DNA from: Atopsyche davidsoni
Lineage: Eukaryota; Arthropoda; Insecta; Trichoptera; Hydrobiosidae
DNA length: 64,000 nt
Direction: 5' to 3'
NCBI GenBank assembly: GCA_022113835.1
Contig: JAILWY010000022.1
Span: 5,890,001-5,954,000 of the forward strand
Shown: positions 1 through 11,074 of the stretch, piece after piece
Layout: every line of letters starts with the position of its first letter
Position numbering within the stretch: position 1 is the stretch's first letter
Notes under the pieces: generated by a model
Told to the model about the DNA's origin: nothing
Seen by the model: only the letters and a program-made list of their open reading frames with translations
The model's database searches: none
Translations under genes and position numbers: made by a program

Positions 1-489
1 TATTAAAAAAATATTAGAAAATATTTGCGTGTTGGAACGAAGAAATGGCGAGTATGAAAATAGAGCATTAAATTGTTTTGCTCTACTTATAATTTTTGAT
101 ACCAAAGTTTTCAATGAAAAAATAAATTCAATTTATAATCGATCAATAATAAATAGTCACTGAAAATTGAATTTGATTATATTGTCTTATATTTTATGTA
201 TTTGAATTTTTTAATAAATAATTATGTAGATCGATTCTATTAGCTTTTACAATTGACTTTGGATCTTCGTAATTTTTTAAAGTAATATAATAAATTAATG
301 TCTTTAAGACTATACAACAAATTTATGAAATAAACAGAGCTTTTCATTGATGGAAAATTATAAAAAAATATATATATAAAAATAGCCTAAGGTTCTCACT
401 GCTCCGCGGAGCCAAGGCAAGAAAAAATCCACAGGGGTACGTCATCGTGCCTCGGCAGGGGCGCAGCTCCCCTCGGCGGGGGGCATCTA

Positions 490-556
490 TTATGGCCGGG
501 GGCAGGGGGGGGCAGGGGGGCAGAAGGGGGGGGCAGGGGGGCAGGGGCGCCCCCGC
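490..556. repeat. (GGGGGGCA)n array
   Basis: GGCCGGGGGCAGGGGGGGGC and similar runs; an open frame through it is compositional. Confidence 0.85.
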
Positions 557-1548
557 TGCGGGGAATCCTTTTAAACGAGGTAACGACGCCGAACATTTGC
601 GCTCGCCGCCACTGCGCGCACGCCGCCTCGCCTCGTAAAGTGTACGATTTGGTTAACTGATTTTGTGCACGTGTTTTCTTGGGTGTTGAGCCGTAAAAAA
701 AAAAAAAGTGAATTTTCAACACACTTTGAGAGTGGGAAACATCTCCTGAAGATTCAGTTTGTTGGGTCCGAAGTCCGAACTCGCGTAGTTAACAACATAA
801 AGCGGCAGGGTATTCGCAAAAGTTCGTTGTCGCATAATATAAAATCGATTACTTTAAAATGAAATTAGTTTATAGTAGAAATGATAATAGTCGGATCATA
901 TTTTATAAAAAAAATTGTTTAGTATATTATCATAAGCACAAATATGTAAATAGAACCTTTACATAAAAAAAAACGTTTTGAATAGGTCAGTTAGCTCTTA
1001 AAAAATCGGTTTAAAATACGTGAATATGCACAGAGAAGTGAATAGCGCAAAAATGTAAATAGAACAAAAAGAAATGGTTAATGAGATGAGGGTCGGTATT
1101 GCAGATTCCTTCAGCTGGCGTTCGTTAGCCGTAGGGGCGAGGGGTGGTGGAGGAGGGGGGGGGGGGAATAAAATCAATCGATCAGGAGCAATGTGATTCC
1201 CCGAAGTTGCGGAAAAACAATCAGGGCATCAGGAGGCGGAGGCTCTAACTAACGGTCCTTCCTGCCGCGCCGCAGAGGAACCTCCGCAGACGTGCGATAC
1301 CTCCTGCTCATCCTGCCCCTCCTGCTCATCCTGCCCCTCCTGCCCCTGCTCCTTGGTACATACAAAGATATTGGAAACTGCTATAAGTAAATCATGTTAC
1401 TTCAGCGCCCCTTCACCGCTCCTGATATCCAAGTTTGAATTGCAACACGGAGACCTCCTGCCGCAACCGCTTTTTTTTTTTCACGGGGTACAGATTCTTC
1501 GTGTAAACAATAAGAAAACTCCTCGACCATCGTGAAGATTGGGATACA

Positions 1549-1590
1549 TGTTATATATATATATATATATACGGGCGGGGTTAGGTTAGG
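1549..1590. repeat. (AT)n followed by two TTAGG units
   Basis: An (AT)n run is followed by CGGGGTTAGGTTAGG. Confidence 0.85.
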
Positions 1591-1983
1591 CTGGAAACCA
1601 CGTGCAATACGTCACCCGGACGCAATATCCATCATCCAGCTGTCTCCCATTAAACCGTCCAGTCCCGCTCGTATATAACCGACATTCGGCGCGAACTAAA
1701 TGAATTATTCTTAAAATTATAAATTTACAAAGGTAATGGCTACTTTACGCTGATATAGACGCGTATACATTTATGTTAAAACTCCTACATTTTAGGAAAA
1801 AGCATAAACAAAAAAAAACACCCAAAACGAAGGGACGGTATTGCTGTTGATAATCCACAAGCCAAATGAATAGCGAAAAAAAGTTACTTACATAAAAGGA
1901 AGGCGTTGTCTAGATATAACAATTCTCCTTACCTGCAAAAAAAATTCACGTTTAAAATATGATATGACGGAAATAACATATCG

Positions 1984-2002
1984 TCTCGTCGTTTCACGGG
2001 TG
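1984..2002 (-). promoter_or_regulatory. Dispersed 13-mer motif, site 1
   Basis: On the minus strand CACCCGTGAAACGACGAGA contains the exact 13-mer TGAAACGACGAGA. No longer similarity to the other sites was seen. Confidence 0.45.
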
Positions 2003-2039
2003 ATACGGTTATTTACGACTTCTCTGCTAGCTCTGGCTC

Positions 2040-2135
2040 GAAATATTTGAGAGCGCCGGAGGGGTCGAGGGGGTGCCAGGAGGGTGCTATGGGGGTGCCA
2101 GGGGGGTGCCAGGGGGGTGCCAGAGGGCGTCGCAG
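2040..2135. repeat. (GGGGTGCCAG)n array
   Basis: About six copies of a 10-11 bp unit such as GGGGGTGCCAGG. Confidence 0.85.
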
Positions 2136-2689
2136 CCCTAGCACATTAAGCGCGGCCCGAAATAGGCGCGATGCTATCTGGCGGCTCCACGGCGCCCACC
2201 CCTGCGCCCCTGCGCCCAGACTGGGGAAAGCGGCGCTCGTAATTACAGGGTGCATGTATTAATTTCTTTACTGCTATTTATGTATTTTAATTATGTCGCT
2301 TTCATAATTAATCAGTATTAAAAAAAATAAGATTCGAACCTATATACAGTAATTTTTATACTGTTTTGATTTTGAACTGTTACTGTGCATCGATACGCTA
2401 GAGTGGCTAGAGCTACGTCACTCGTTGCGGGCTTGAGGGCGAGGGATATCGGCCGGCCGTTAGCTCAATCAAGGGAGGTCGAGAAATAATCAATAGCATT
2501 CGGTGTGGCCTAAAAAAACATCCGCGGCGTGTCGTGTGTCCGCCCGGCCACGCGGGCCACGCGAGCCACGCGAGCCACGCGGGCTACGCGGGCAGCCGCC
2601 ACACACGGCGGCGCGGTCGCCGCGACTCCGCGTCGCGCCTGAAGTCGTTCAAGTCTGACGCCATATCATCCGAGATTTATCATCTAACC

Positions 2690-3273
2690 CAGAGGTCTCC
2701 AAACTTTTTGTCCCGCAGACCCCTTATCGAGTTTTCCCGTTTTTCGTAGACCCGTAAATCCGTTATATCGAGGCTTTACTGTACACCTTTATAAATAAAA
2801 ACACACATAATGCAAATATAGTAACATTCACTGAAAAAAATCAATACTTTAAATGCGAGGGATGGGTCTGATGCTTTGATAGCAAATTTGCCCAGTGGTT
2901 TCAAACCTATTTCTTTTTTTCTTTTTTTTTTAAGAAGAATGGCAAACGCACTGAAATCACTTTTCACGAGGTATGAAGATGGAAAAGCTATCAAAAAACC
3001 TTCTTGCGATAGTCCGTAATGCAGGATAAATAGCAGGTTTGTCTCTCTGAACCCAAAATTGCTGATATCCCTTTCTAAACTGCACCTTCAGTTCTTCATT
3101 AGTGCTTATTAGTGTGACTTCCGATTCTTCAATGTCACCGTATAGATTGATAATCCACTGTGGTATTTTGGTGATGAGCTTCTTAAACGGGATCACTCTC
3201 GTAGACCTCCAATTTAATTTTCCGCTGTCATCGACCCCTGAGAGGTCGATATTGATCACATTGGGAACTTATA
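2690..3273 (-). mobile_element. hAT (ZBED5/SCAND3-like) transposon fragment
   Basis: The ends are CAGAGGTCTCCAAACTTT and TTGGGAACTTAT, degenerate versions of the family termini; no clear target duplication is visible. It contains the C-terminal part of a hAT transposase on the minus strand. A pogo-type motif (CGTTATATCGAGGCTTTACT) sits near 2760..2781, as in the related copy at 16.5 kb. Confidence 0.8.
2860..3259 (-). pseudogene. hAT transposase C-terminal remnant
   Basis: The translation contains KLITKIPQWIINLYGDIEES, FRKGYQQFWVQRDKPAIYP and ALRTIARRFFDSF, then a frameshift near 2990 leads into IAFPSSYLVKSDFSAFAIL. These are recognisable pieces of the C-terminal dimerisation region of ZBED5/SCAND3-type hAT transposases. 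The frame is broken and the N-terminal zinc finger and catalytic core are absent, so no active enzyme is encoded. Confidence 0.8.
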
Positions 3274-3804
3274 TTATATATGTGTACAATTCGTCGGTCG
3301 GTCGTCAGTTGCGTCGCTACGTGTGTAGCGCTCTGGAAGTAGCATTTCGGAGAGAGCCTCAACTTTGAGGGGGGAAGGGGGCTCGAAACCCAAGAGGGGC
3401 GAAGCTCCGGGGCACCGCAGGGGGGCAAACTGCGCGGGGCGCCGAAACCCGAGGAGGTGTCCGGCCACCGACTCCGGGGAAGTTGACTGATTTAAGTAAT
3501 TAATACGGGCCGGGTCTCCTCGCGAGAGATCCACCTCCTCGGCGCTCCCGGCACTTAATACGCTTAATGGGCGCGCCTTAACGGCGAGTGTTGATGATGA
3601 TGGCAGTTTTATGGGTTTTATGGAGTTATGCCCGGATTAATCGCTACACTAAAATCTTACAACTAGTAATTTTATGGAAGCTCGGAAAAGTCGCTTGGAA
3701 ACTACATCCGTTAGTTACGGCGACAAATCCACCACTGATTGGTTTAATTTGTAAAACTCCATGTTGAGACGGTAAATATGTATAAGGACATCTTCGGACA
3801 TTAA

Positions 3805-4077
3805 CCTGTTAACCGGGGAGTTCCCTTTTTAATTACGCAACACACAACTAGGACATGTCGAGCGACTCTATTTTGTACGTATCCGGATTGACTTCATTCC
3901 AAATCTAGCTCTTTTTGTAGATATATATATTGTTTCCAAGATAAATTTCCTTTCCATAATAAAAAAGATTCATTTACGCATATTTTTACATATATTTTAA
4001 GGACGTATTAATACGTCCTCCCCGTACCCGATATTGTTTACGTTGGACGTATTTATACGTCCCGCCCGGTTGACAGG
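3805..4077. mobile_element. piggyBac-like MITE, CCTGTTAACCGGG family
   Basis: TTAA lies on both sides (3801..3804 and 4078..4081). The termini are inverted: CCTGTTAACCGGG at the left and CCCGGTTGACAGG at the right. Near the right end are a perfect 18-bp palindrome GGACGTATTAATACGTCC (4001..4018) and a near-copy GGACGTATTTATACGTCC (4045..4062). It is 273 bp long and has no reading frame. Confidence 0.8.
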
Positions 4078-5058
4078 TTAATAAGGTGAAAACTTCAAGT
4101 CCATTTATACTAGAATCTTCATATGACAGGTAGTTTATTTTATTAATGATTTACATAATTTGAATTATACACACTAATGTAAAAATCGGTATTTCAGATT
4201 TCATATTTTATGCTTTGTCACGTGTGAAAAGCAGTTTTAATACAATGTTAACTGAACCCGTTGCATAACGCCTGATTAGAAACGATGGGGCATTTCAAAA
4301 CACTGAGAAAATCTAAATTATTCTATTAAAAATTACTGTGTTTTGTTATTTTACACTCCAGACACGACAAACAATCGAGATGTTGAATTTAATTAATTTT
4401 ACACACATCAAAGGTTCGCATTACGCTATTTTATAAAATACATTATCAGCGTTAACAAAATAATAATTAGAAAATATTGAAAATCTTCCATATAAGAAAA
4501 TTATTTAATTAATCCTCAAAAAAGCGGTGATAAAGCGGTATATAATATATAGACAGGTTTTAATGTTTTTAAGAAAGTTAGAATCATCCAGTTTATATAA
4601 AATACAAGCAACATAAAAATGGACCTAGGTAAGAGTTAAATATGCCCATGAGACGGTTTTATTAAGAATTTTTGCAATAAATATTGTTGAAAAGGTGAGA
4701 ATCACCCTGTATATTTTAATAAATTATATATAACTATTCAGTCGGAATTAAATCATTCGCTGGTGCTTCGAAATAAGCTGTGGAATATATTTAGTTAGAT
4801 GTTTCTAAGAACATAAGCTGCGTCTAACGAGGGGCTCCCGTATTGGTGGGCGTACCAAACAATAAACAGAAACAGCTACAATTGTAACTGCTATCGCAGA
4901 TAAGCAGCTAATTAAACTGCTACACGACCGGTTCGATCACCCAAGGCGAAAACCTTTTGGATCACATTTGCAAATACGCGACCGATGTACTTTGAGAACA
5001 GGGTGAATATTTTCTGGTTCTAATCCCGCAGAGTAGTGGCACAACTTTTCGAGGAATT

Positions 5059-5077
5059 CTCTCGTCGTTTCACGTGT
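5059..5077 (-). promoter_or_regulatory. Dispersed 13-mer motif, site 2
   Basis: The minus strand reads ACACGTGAAACGACGAGAG, an E-box-like CACGTG overlapping the 13-mer. It lies just outside the hAT copy at 5103. Confidence 0.45.
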
Positions 5078-5102
5078 AAATTGAAAACTTGATAATATAA
5101 AC

Positions 5103-5790
5103 CGGAGGTTCCCAAAGTGGTCAATATCACCAGGGGTATTCTCTGTCAAAAATATTGATTTTTAATTAATAAAGGTATAATTAACTTTACACGTATTTTA
5201 AATTTTTTTAACTTTATTCGAACTAGTTTTTCGAACATGTACAGGGTGCGCCATATTTTATGTCGGTGTGTGAATAAGAAATAGCTTTTGAAAAAAGCAA
5301 CCGATTTCTGTATTTGAGGTACTTTTATTTGATTTGGCCCTTTACAATTTATACGAACTAGTTTTTAAACACAATGTCAATCAAATGGCTGCCGTTATTT
5401 GTGCCCTTTTTGCTGCATTTTCCATCACTTTTTCACATAGAAGTCCGGAGGGGTCAAATCTGGAGATCTGGGTGGCCAGTCAATGTCGCCTTTTTTTGAC
5501 AAAACACGTCCAAGGAATTTTTTAAGATATGTGAAACAAATTGTATTGAATTGATGTTTTAAAACGTGTTTATTCAAATCAATCTGTTGATAAATGTCAA
5601 AGTTATTCAATGTTTACATACCGACATCAAATTTGGCGCACCCTGTATTTTAACGTTTTTTTATTTTTAAACCCACTGTACAGTAAACCCTATGAAAGTG
5701 AGTTGTTCTATATAAGATGTCAAAAATATGTTTGAAGGCATAGATATATTGGTGGGGGGTCGACGACACAAAATAGTTTGGGAAACTGCG
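5103..5790. mobile_element. Composite hAT element carrying a nested TA element
   Basis: The left end is CGGAGGTTCCCAAAGTGG and the right end TTTGGGAAACTGCG. The target duplication is a perfect 8-bp ATATAAAC (5095..5102 and 5791..5798). A separate TA-flanked element occupies 5242..5645. The flanking hAT sequence, including CTATGAAAGTGAGTTGTTCT, matches the copy at 46965..47771, which has the same nested insert. Confidence 0.88.
5242..5645 (-). mobile_element. Mariner-like deletion derivative nested in hAT
   Basis: The ends CAGGGTGCGCCATATTTTAT and GGCGCACCCTG are inverted, with TA on both sides. The minus strand encodes a short transposase scrap including WPPRSPDLTPPDF, the region around the last catalytic Asp of Tc1/mariner enzymes. 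At 404 bp most of the gene is missing, so it would depend on a transposase supplied elsewhere. Confidence 0.82.
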
Positions 5791-6073
5791 ATATAAACTG
5801 TATCAATATGATAGTGCGCCCGGATCCATAGTGAGATCGTGCAAATAAGAAAGGCGGCGTAACATCCAAGAATCGCGTGGTTCCACACGCGTGGGGTTGG
5901 TTTTGATTTAAAGTACACGAATATAGAACAAGCCATGGTCCGTGGAGGAGCAGGTTCCTGGGGCCACACCGTGGAGGCTATATTTAGCCAGGGGGGCGTG
6001 CGTGCGGCGCCCGGGACACGGGGGACCGCGCGGGTAATGAACTCATGATTATTTTACATGTGCGTGGAGCTCT

Positions 6074-6134
6074 ACCCGCCGCCCCTGGTGCCCCCCTGGT
6101 GCCCCCCTGGTGCCCCCCCGGTGCCCCCTGGTGC
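6074..6134. repeat. (CCCCCCTGGTG)n array
   Basis: Five copies of CCCCCCTGGTG-type units, the complement orientation of the array at 2.05 kb. Confidence 0.85.
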
Positions 6135-6389
6135 TCCAATACCTGCGAAGCAACGCCGAACCGGATAGAAACGACTCCCGTACTTTTAAATGCTCCGTTA
6201 CACACTTGCATATAACTGCTATAATTTCTGTAGCCCACTGCAGAAGGAGTATCAGATCTAGACGCCATAGCTTTGTATTAGGTGTACAATTAGGTTTTAA
6301 AGGATTTTCATGAGACTTCATTTTATGACCCCATCATTAGGCTTTCTTTTTCATTATATGTATATCATTTCGAAAACACAATTTGCGGG

Positions 6390-6740
6390 AAAGCTTACTT
6401 TTCTGCTTTTATTTGAAGAAAAGTGCAGCTGAAGACCATCGAATGCTGCAAGAAGCTTACGGGGAACGTGCTTCATCGAATTTTGGTGGTTAAACGTTTT
6501 AGAAGTGGTGATTTTAATAACAATGGCGGGCAGAAAAATTTGAGGATGCCGAATTGGAGGCTGTATTGTTTGAAGAAGTCCAAAATTGGATCGATTCATG
6601 GATCGGATCAAAAGACGCATCGCTTTTTCGAGATGGTATCCGAAAGTTGCCAGAAAGATGGGAAAAAGTAGTGGCCAGCGATGGACAATACTTTGAAAAA
6701 TGAACTTGTGACAATTTTTTCACAATAAATCGTCAAAATT
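6390..6740 (+). pseudogene. Mariner transposase pseudogene with internal deletion
   Basis: The N-terminal piece (SAEDHRMLQEAYGE-like, about 6420) is joined after roughly 40 codons to the C-terminal piece. That piece reads VQNWIDSWIGSKDASFFRD and LPERWEKVVASDGQYFE in one frame (6575..6703). The middle, with all catalytic Asp residues, is deleted. The terminal repeats could not be placed. Confidence 0.75.
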
Positions 6741-7268
6741 TAAAAAAAAACCTTGAAAACTTATTTGTACAGCTAATATATAAAACTGCGGTGTAGAAGG
6801 ACCCACTACACTATTTTCCCCATAGAAAATATTCACCATGAGTGAAACGGTCGCCAACCTCCTCTGAGGTTCTTGGGTGTTATGCCGCGTTCAAGGGAAA
6901 ACACGCGCTTCTTCAGACGGCTTCAGTATTCAACGTGGCTTTTTAATCTCTTACACGTGATCTCGGTACCGGGAACGAAACGTTGTAAACATTCAAAATA
7001 AACGCGGCATAAATTCCAAGAACGCAACAAAGAATCAGAAACTAAAAAATCAAACAATGACTTATCTAGACATTTTGTTGGCGAATTAATTTGTCGATGA
7101 AATAAATTACAAAAAAAATTAGTAAAACAAAAACTAATTTAAAATTATATTTTGTGTTAATGTATTTGTAATAATTATGGGAACTGAGTATGTTGCATGT
7201 ATATTCTGATGAGAAAACACTAATACAGCTGTTTGTGCAAAAAATTTGACGTATTTAAAATATATTAA

Positions 7269-7664
7269 CACACTAGAGGCGGGGCGGGTACTAGTACCCG
7301 TTTCGCGGACTGCTGTCTAAGGGCGGAGCGCGTATTAATACCTGCTTGAATGTGTTTACTCTAAAAGCGGCAGAAGGTCATTTTACTCTTGAGGTTTACA
7401 GTTTGTGATGTTTATTTAGACTCGTCAACGTTACTTCTACCAATACTGTCCAGTGACAATGAAGAAGTGCAGTGGTCAGAAAATGATAATCCTCCAATTA
7501 TTGAACCATTTTTAGGACATTTTGATGCGAAGTAATCCGCAAAGTGTGTATGAAGTGGTTCAACTTTTTATGGGTAACGATTTATTTGACTACATGCAAA
7601 TCAAAGAGTGTATAGTCTAGATTTCACATCAGTTTAGTCAATTTGGTCACCCGCTTAAAGTGTG
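7269..7664 (+). mobile_element. piggyBac-like MITE, CACACTAAAGGCGGG family, copy 1
   Basis: It follows TTAA (7265..7268) and ends at GTGTG before tcaa, a mutated TTAA. The left end holds the palindrome CGGGTACTAGTACCCG. Internally a scrap of reading frame gives NDNPPIIEPFLGHFDAK and VYEVVQLFMGNDLFDYMQ, resembling the start of the piggyBac transposase domain. It is a deletion derivative of a coding element. Confidence 0.82.
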
Positions 7665-7879
7665 TCAATATTCATTGATACTGCGTGTAAATTCGCATGC
7701 TAATTCTGAAGGAAATGAACTAAAAAAAATTATTTCACAAGCAAGCAGGTTCCGTGCTTTCGAGCGACGATATCTAGAAGAAAAATAATAATAAAAAAAA
7801 AAAAACAAAAAAAAGCTACGGTTTATTACGCGCCGCCGCGCCGTGTGCTCTCTCATTAAATTTCAAAATTAAACAAAAC

Positions 7880-7945
7880 CAGGGGCGGGCCTGGTGGGGG
7901 GGGGGCGGGGGGGGGCACTCCCTTAATCCCCCCCCCCCCTCGTCC
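7880..7945. repeat. Mixed G-run and C-run block
   Basis: GGTGGGGGGGGGGCGGGGGG is followed closely by a C13 run, so the strand bias flips within the block. Confidence 0.8.
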
Positions 7946-8038
7946 GAGGAGGGCGCAGTCACGAGCCGCGCCCCCGCCATTAATCAAGCCAACAGCGGAC
8001 TTTTCCGAACCCAGGAGCGATCTAGAATCTAAATAGAC

Positions 8039-8055
8039 TCGTGAAACGACGAGAA
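8039..8055 (+). promoter_or_regulatory. Dispersed 13-mer motif, site 3
   Basis: TCGTGAAACGACGAGAA lies in sequence with no recognised repeat. Confidence 0.45.
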
Positions 8056-8185
8056 AAACCCACAACGTTCCTACCGAAGTTTTGGTTTTCTGATGGATAC
8101 TTATTCGTTATCACTGTATTGGTTGTATTCGTGTCAAGAGGACAGGACCGCAGAATGTGATCGCTGTCTTGTATTTTAAGTTTTG

Positions 8186-8252
8186 GACGGTGTACTGACA
8201 CTTGTACTAACGAGATGTAGGTTCAAATTCTACACAAGTCACGATGATATTT
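8186..8252 (+). repeat. Chimeric fragment of the tRNA-like SINE
   Basis: CGGTGTACTGACACTTGTAC corresponds to the minus-strand half of the element at 52748..52823. The following ATGTAGGTTCAAATTCTACA is the plus-strand T-arm half and leads into TCACGATGATAT. Two oppositely oriented halves have been fused. Confidence 0.6.
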
Positions 8253-9149
8253 TTTTTTGGAATATGGTCTAAAATATTAGTATTAGGTACCAGCGCAGGT
8301 AATTAACAAGACCTATGATTATTATAAGACACAGCCGATGTATACAATTCAAATCCAGGGTCCTCCCCCTTCCACATTCGCTTCCACCCATTTACGTGCC
8401 TTTGATTCCCGAGTTTAATAATCTGCAGCTAAGCGGCGCGACGTGCCCCGCGACCGAACCCGAAACGTACTTAGCGGGGGGGGGGGGGGGGAAACCGACC
8501 GGGTAAATACTACGGGATGTGTCGGGTGCGAGGGCTCCCTGCTTTCCGATTAATCAAGCGGGTCTTCAGTACTTCGAATTACATTTCGGTTTTCGTAGAC
8601 CTCGTCACACTGATTCGATAACTCATAATTAATCATAAATAAACGTCAGTGTATTTTCAATTCTAATATATTCTAAGTATTTTATATTCTTTTATCGAAT
8701 GTGAGAACTCTTCGGATTCCGATGAATCGATCAATTTCAAGTGTTTCGAATGAAGTGCTCTTGGTATTTTATATATATTTTTTATGTTTTAACCCTTTCG
8801 ATCGAATATGCCTCTTCGCTTGCCACATTCTATTTTCCTGAAAAAAAAAAAAAAAAACACAGTTACCGTGTTTTATTTGCCTTTGCCAAATTTAACACGA
8901 AATTCGTTAGTTAGCTTTTCACTTTGTCGGTGCTCAGGTTTTGAAGAGTCCAACCAAATCGCAGATGAGAAAAATAGCGCTTACGTATATTTAACAGCTA
9001 GTCAATCAGTGATCAAATATCGTCATATGTAAGCCTCATATCACGTGACGTATTTCCGGCTACATAATCATTGGTTACATATAAAATATCCGGATAAGTT
9101 ATATCCTTCAAATGATTTTCCGGTCGGCCGCAGCGCGCCCGGGCGGAGT

Positions 9150-9206
9150 CGGGGGCAACATGGGGGCAACAGGGGGGCAACAGGGGGGCAACAGGGGGGC
9201 GACGGG
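9150..9206. repeat. (GGGGGGCAACA)n array
   Basis: Five units of GGGGGCAACA. Confidence 0.85.
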
Positions 9207-9439
9207 TCGGGTTCGGTCCGAGTATCGAATATTCCCTAATGTGTAAAAATTGAAGGCGGAGGTAATTCTGAAAACATCCAGCGTACTCCTTATCTCCTGT
9301 TACATTACACCCCAAGCCCCCCGGGGATGCCGTTCCCTACTTTTTGAGTTTTTTCCCTGCCAGATTTTTTTATCTTGGATATAAGTATCGCAAATACATC
9401 AGGCCACTCTTCATTTATTAATTATTTTTAATAAAAAGC

Positions 9440-9565
9440 GTGTGCGGTGATATTTCATCTTGTTTTTATTCAGTGCTACCGATTTCGGCGACATGCTCGG
9501 TTAGCATTTTCGGGCGATGTCAACAAAGCAGGTAGCATCGAATAAAAGCATGTTGGAATATCACT
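9440..9565. repeat. Inverted repeat, possibly Penelope-like
   Basis: The arms GGTGATATTTCATCTTGTTT...GTGCTACCGA and GGTAGCATCGAATAAAAGCA...GAATATCAC are imperfect inverted copies around a GC-richer centre (TTTCGGCGACATGCTCGG). The layout resembles the inverted Penelope-like fragment at 40 kb, but no clear ribozyme core is visible, so the class is tentative. Confidence 0.4.
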
Positions 9566-10520
9566 ATACACATGTTTACTTACTTAAGTATCTTTATTTC
9601 AAACAATTTAATATGTATTGGAGTTTTTCAATGTTTTTCAAAGTCTTTCACACAATTCAATATACGAAAATTAATACATGTATTGTTTTATAGCTTTACT
9701 AGGGCTAAGGATTTCGGCACCGTCCTATGCCGATCGATTAAGGCTTTACCAGCCATAACTGATAATGGTGATACTGTGCTTTTTTAGGGTGCAACCTTGT
9801 ATTTTTTTTTTTAAATTAACAAATATCTCCTTGTTTTATCAAGGTCATCTGCATTGCAAAATGAGGTATCGCAGCGTCAGCAACGCGTATTAATCGGCCG
9901 TGAAAGTCAATAAGCGCTTGAAATATACCTGCAGGGGAAGAATCGACGACCCCCTCGCCCCAAACCAGCCTGTTTCGGGAATGAATAAATAATTTTCAGA
10001 GAGAAGTTGTTATCGACATTTTGAGTCGAGCGGCTTGCGTGCCGTGCCCAGGGGTGCAGGGCGCGCCACGGGGGCGGGTGACGTCCTGGAGCCACCGCGG
10101 TGACAGTTCGGAAGTAGGTTTCCAGAATCCCTCAAGCCACCCACATCCACACACAGACTCAACATTTCCACAACCCCAACCCATTATTTCATATTCAATT
10201 CGCATTTTTACTCAAACAGGCAGAAGAGAAGGCCATTGACTAATCAGTAGTCACATGAAATATCAAGCAAACCCCATGAAAAATTTCACGGTTCTGTGGC
10301 TATTGTGGGCCTGTACTGTTACCACTAAAGAGCGGAATATAATTTACTCAAGAATTACGATTACCTAAAAAATATATTGAGTTCATTGTATAATAACCGC
10401 CAGTAGTTTGTATTTTCACTACTGTAATAAAATGTGATAAATGCGGATCAATTATATATTTAGTACTGCCCATGGGAGCAAGAGCTCAAATTTTACTTAC
10501 GACTATTAAAATATTTTTTA
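9566..10520. other. No gene recognised
   Basis: Nothing convincing. Open frames are short and of random composition; a CACA-rich stretch lies at 10137..10170. Confidence 0.55.
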
Positions 10521-10860
10521 TTTTAAAATATAAATATATTGTTATTATTTTTTGAATATTTTTGATACACGAAACGAAGAGAAGTAGTGTAAAATTTTAT
10601 TACTTTGTTATATCCTGTGTGTATGGCAAATACACAGGCATCTAACAGATTTTCATTCTTTCGGCATTTCAAACATTTCCTATTCTTAATACTGCACACT
10701 AAATTGAACATTGATTAACAAGCTGTTAAACACGTCACTCAAATATGTATTATTCCAGCAATTTTAAAAAAAGATATATATTATTATTATTTTTTGAATA
10801 TTTTCGATACGCGAAACGAAGAGAAGTACTGTAAAATTTTATATCCCGTGTGTATGTGTG
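10520..10860. repeat. Direct duplication of a roughly 100-bp segment
   Basis: ATTTTTTGAATATTTTTGAT, ACGAAACGAAGAGAAGTA and GTAAAATTTTAT occur at about 10545..10625 and again at 10785..10860. Between them, at about 10690..10770, lies one unit of the 14.8-kb array (GATTAACAAGCTGTTAAA). Confidence 0.7.
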
Positions 10861-10967
10861 TTTATGTAGTACGTCTCGATTGTACGTACATGGGGGCAAA
10901 TACACGGGCGCGTATTAATTCCGAAGATTTCGAAGAGCCGGGAGGGCCGGCCGGTCCCAGGGTGCGT

Positions 10968-11072
10968 GGGGGCGGGGGCGGGGGCGGGGCGGGGGCGGGG
11001 GCAGGGGCGGGGGCAGGGGCGGGGGCAGGGGCGGGGGCAGGGGCGGGGGCGGGGCGGGGCGGGGGCGCGGGC
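10968..11072. repeat. (GGGGGCAGGGGC)n array
   Basis: Twelve-base units GGGGGCAGGGGC repeat about six times with GGGGCG variants. The 216-codon frame across it is Gly/Ala-simple. Confidence 0.88.
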
Positions 11073-11074
11073 AG

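Larger units (their letters stand above)
1..2040. other. No gene recognised
   Basis: AT-rich sequence with G-rich islands (490..556, and G/C-rich 1130..1345). No exon, known repeat family or RNA gene was recognised beyond those listed. Confidence 0.6.
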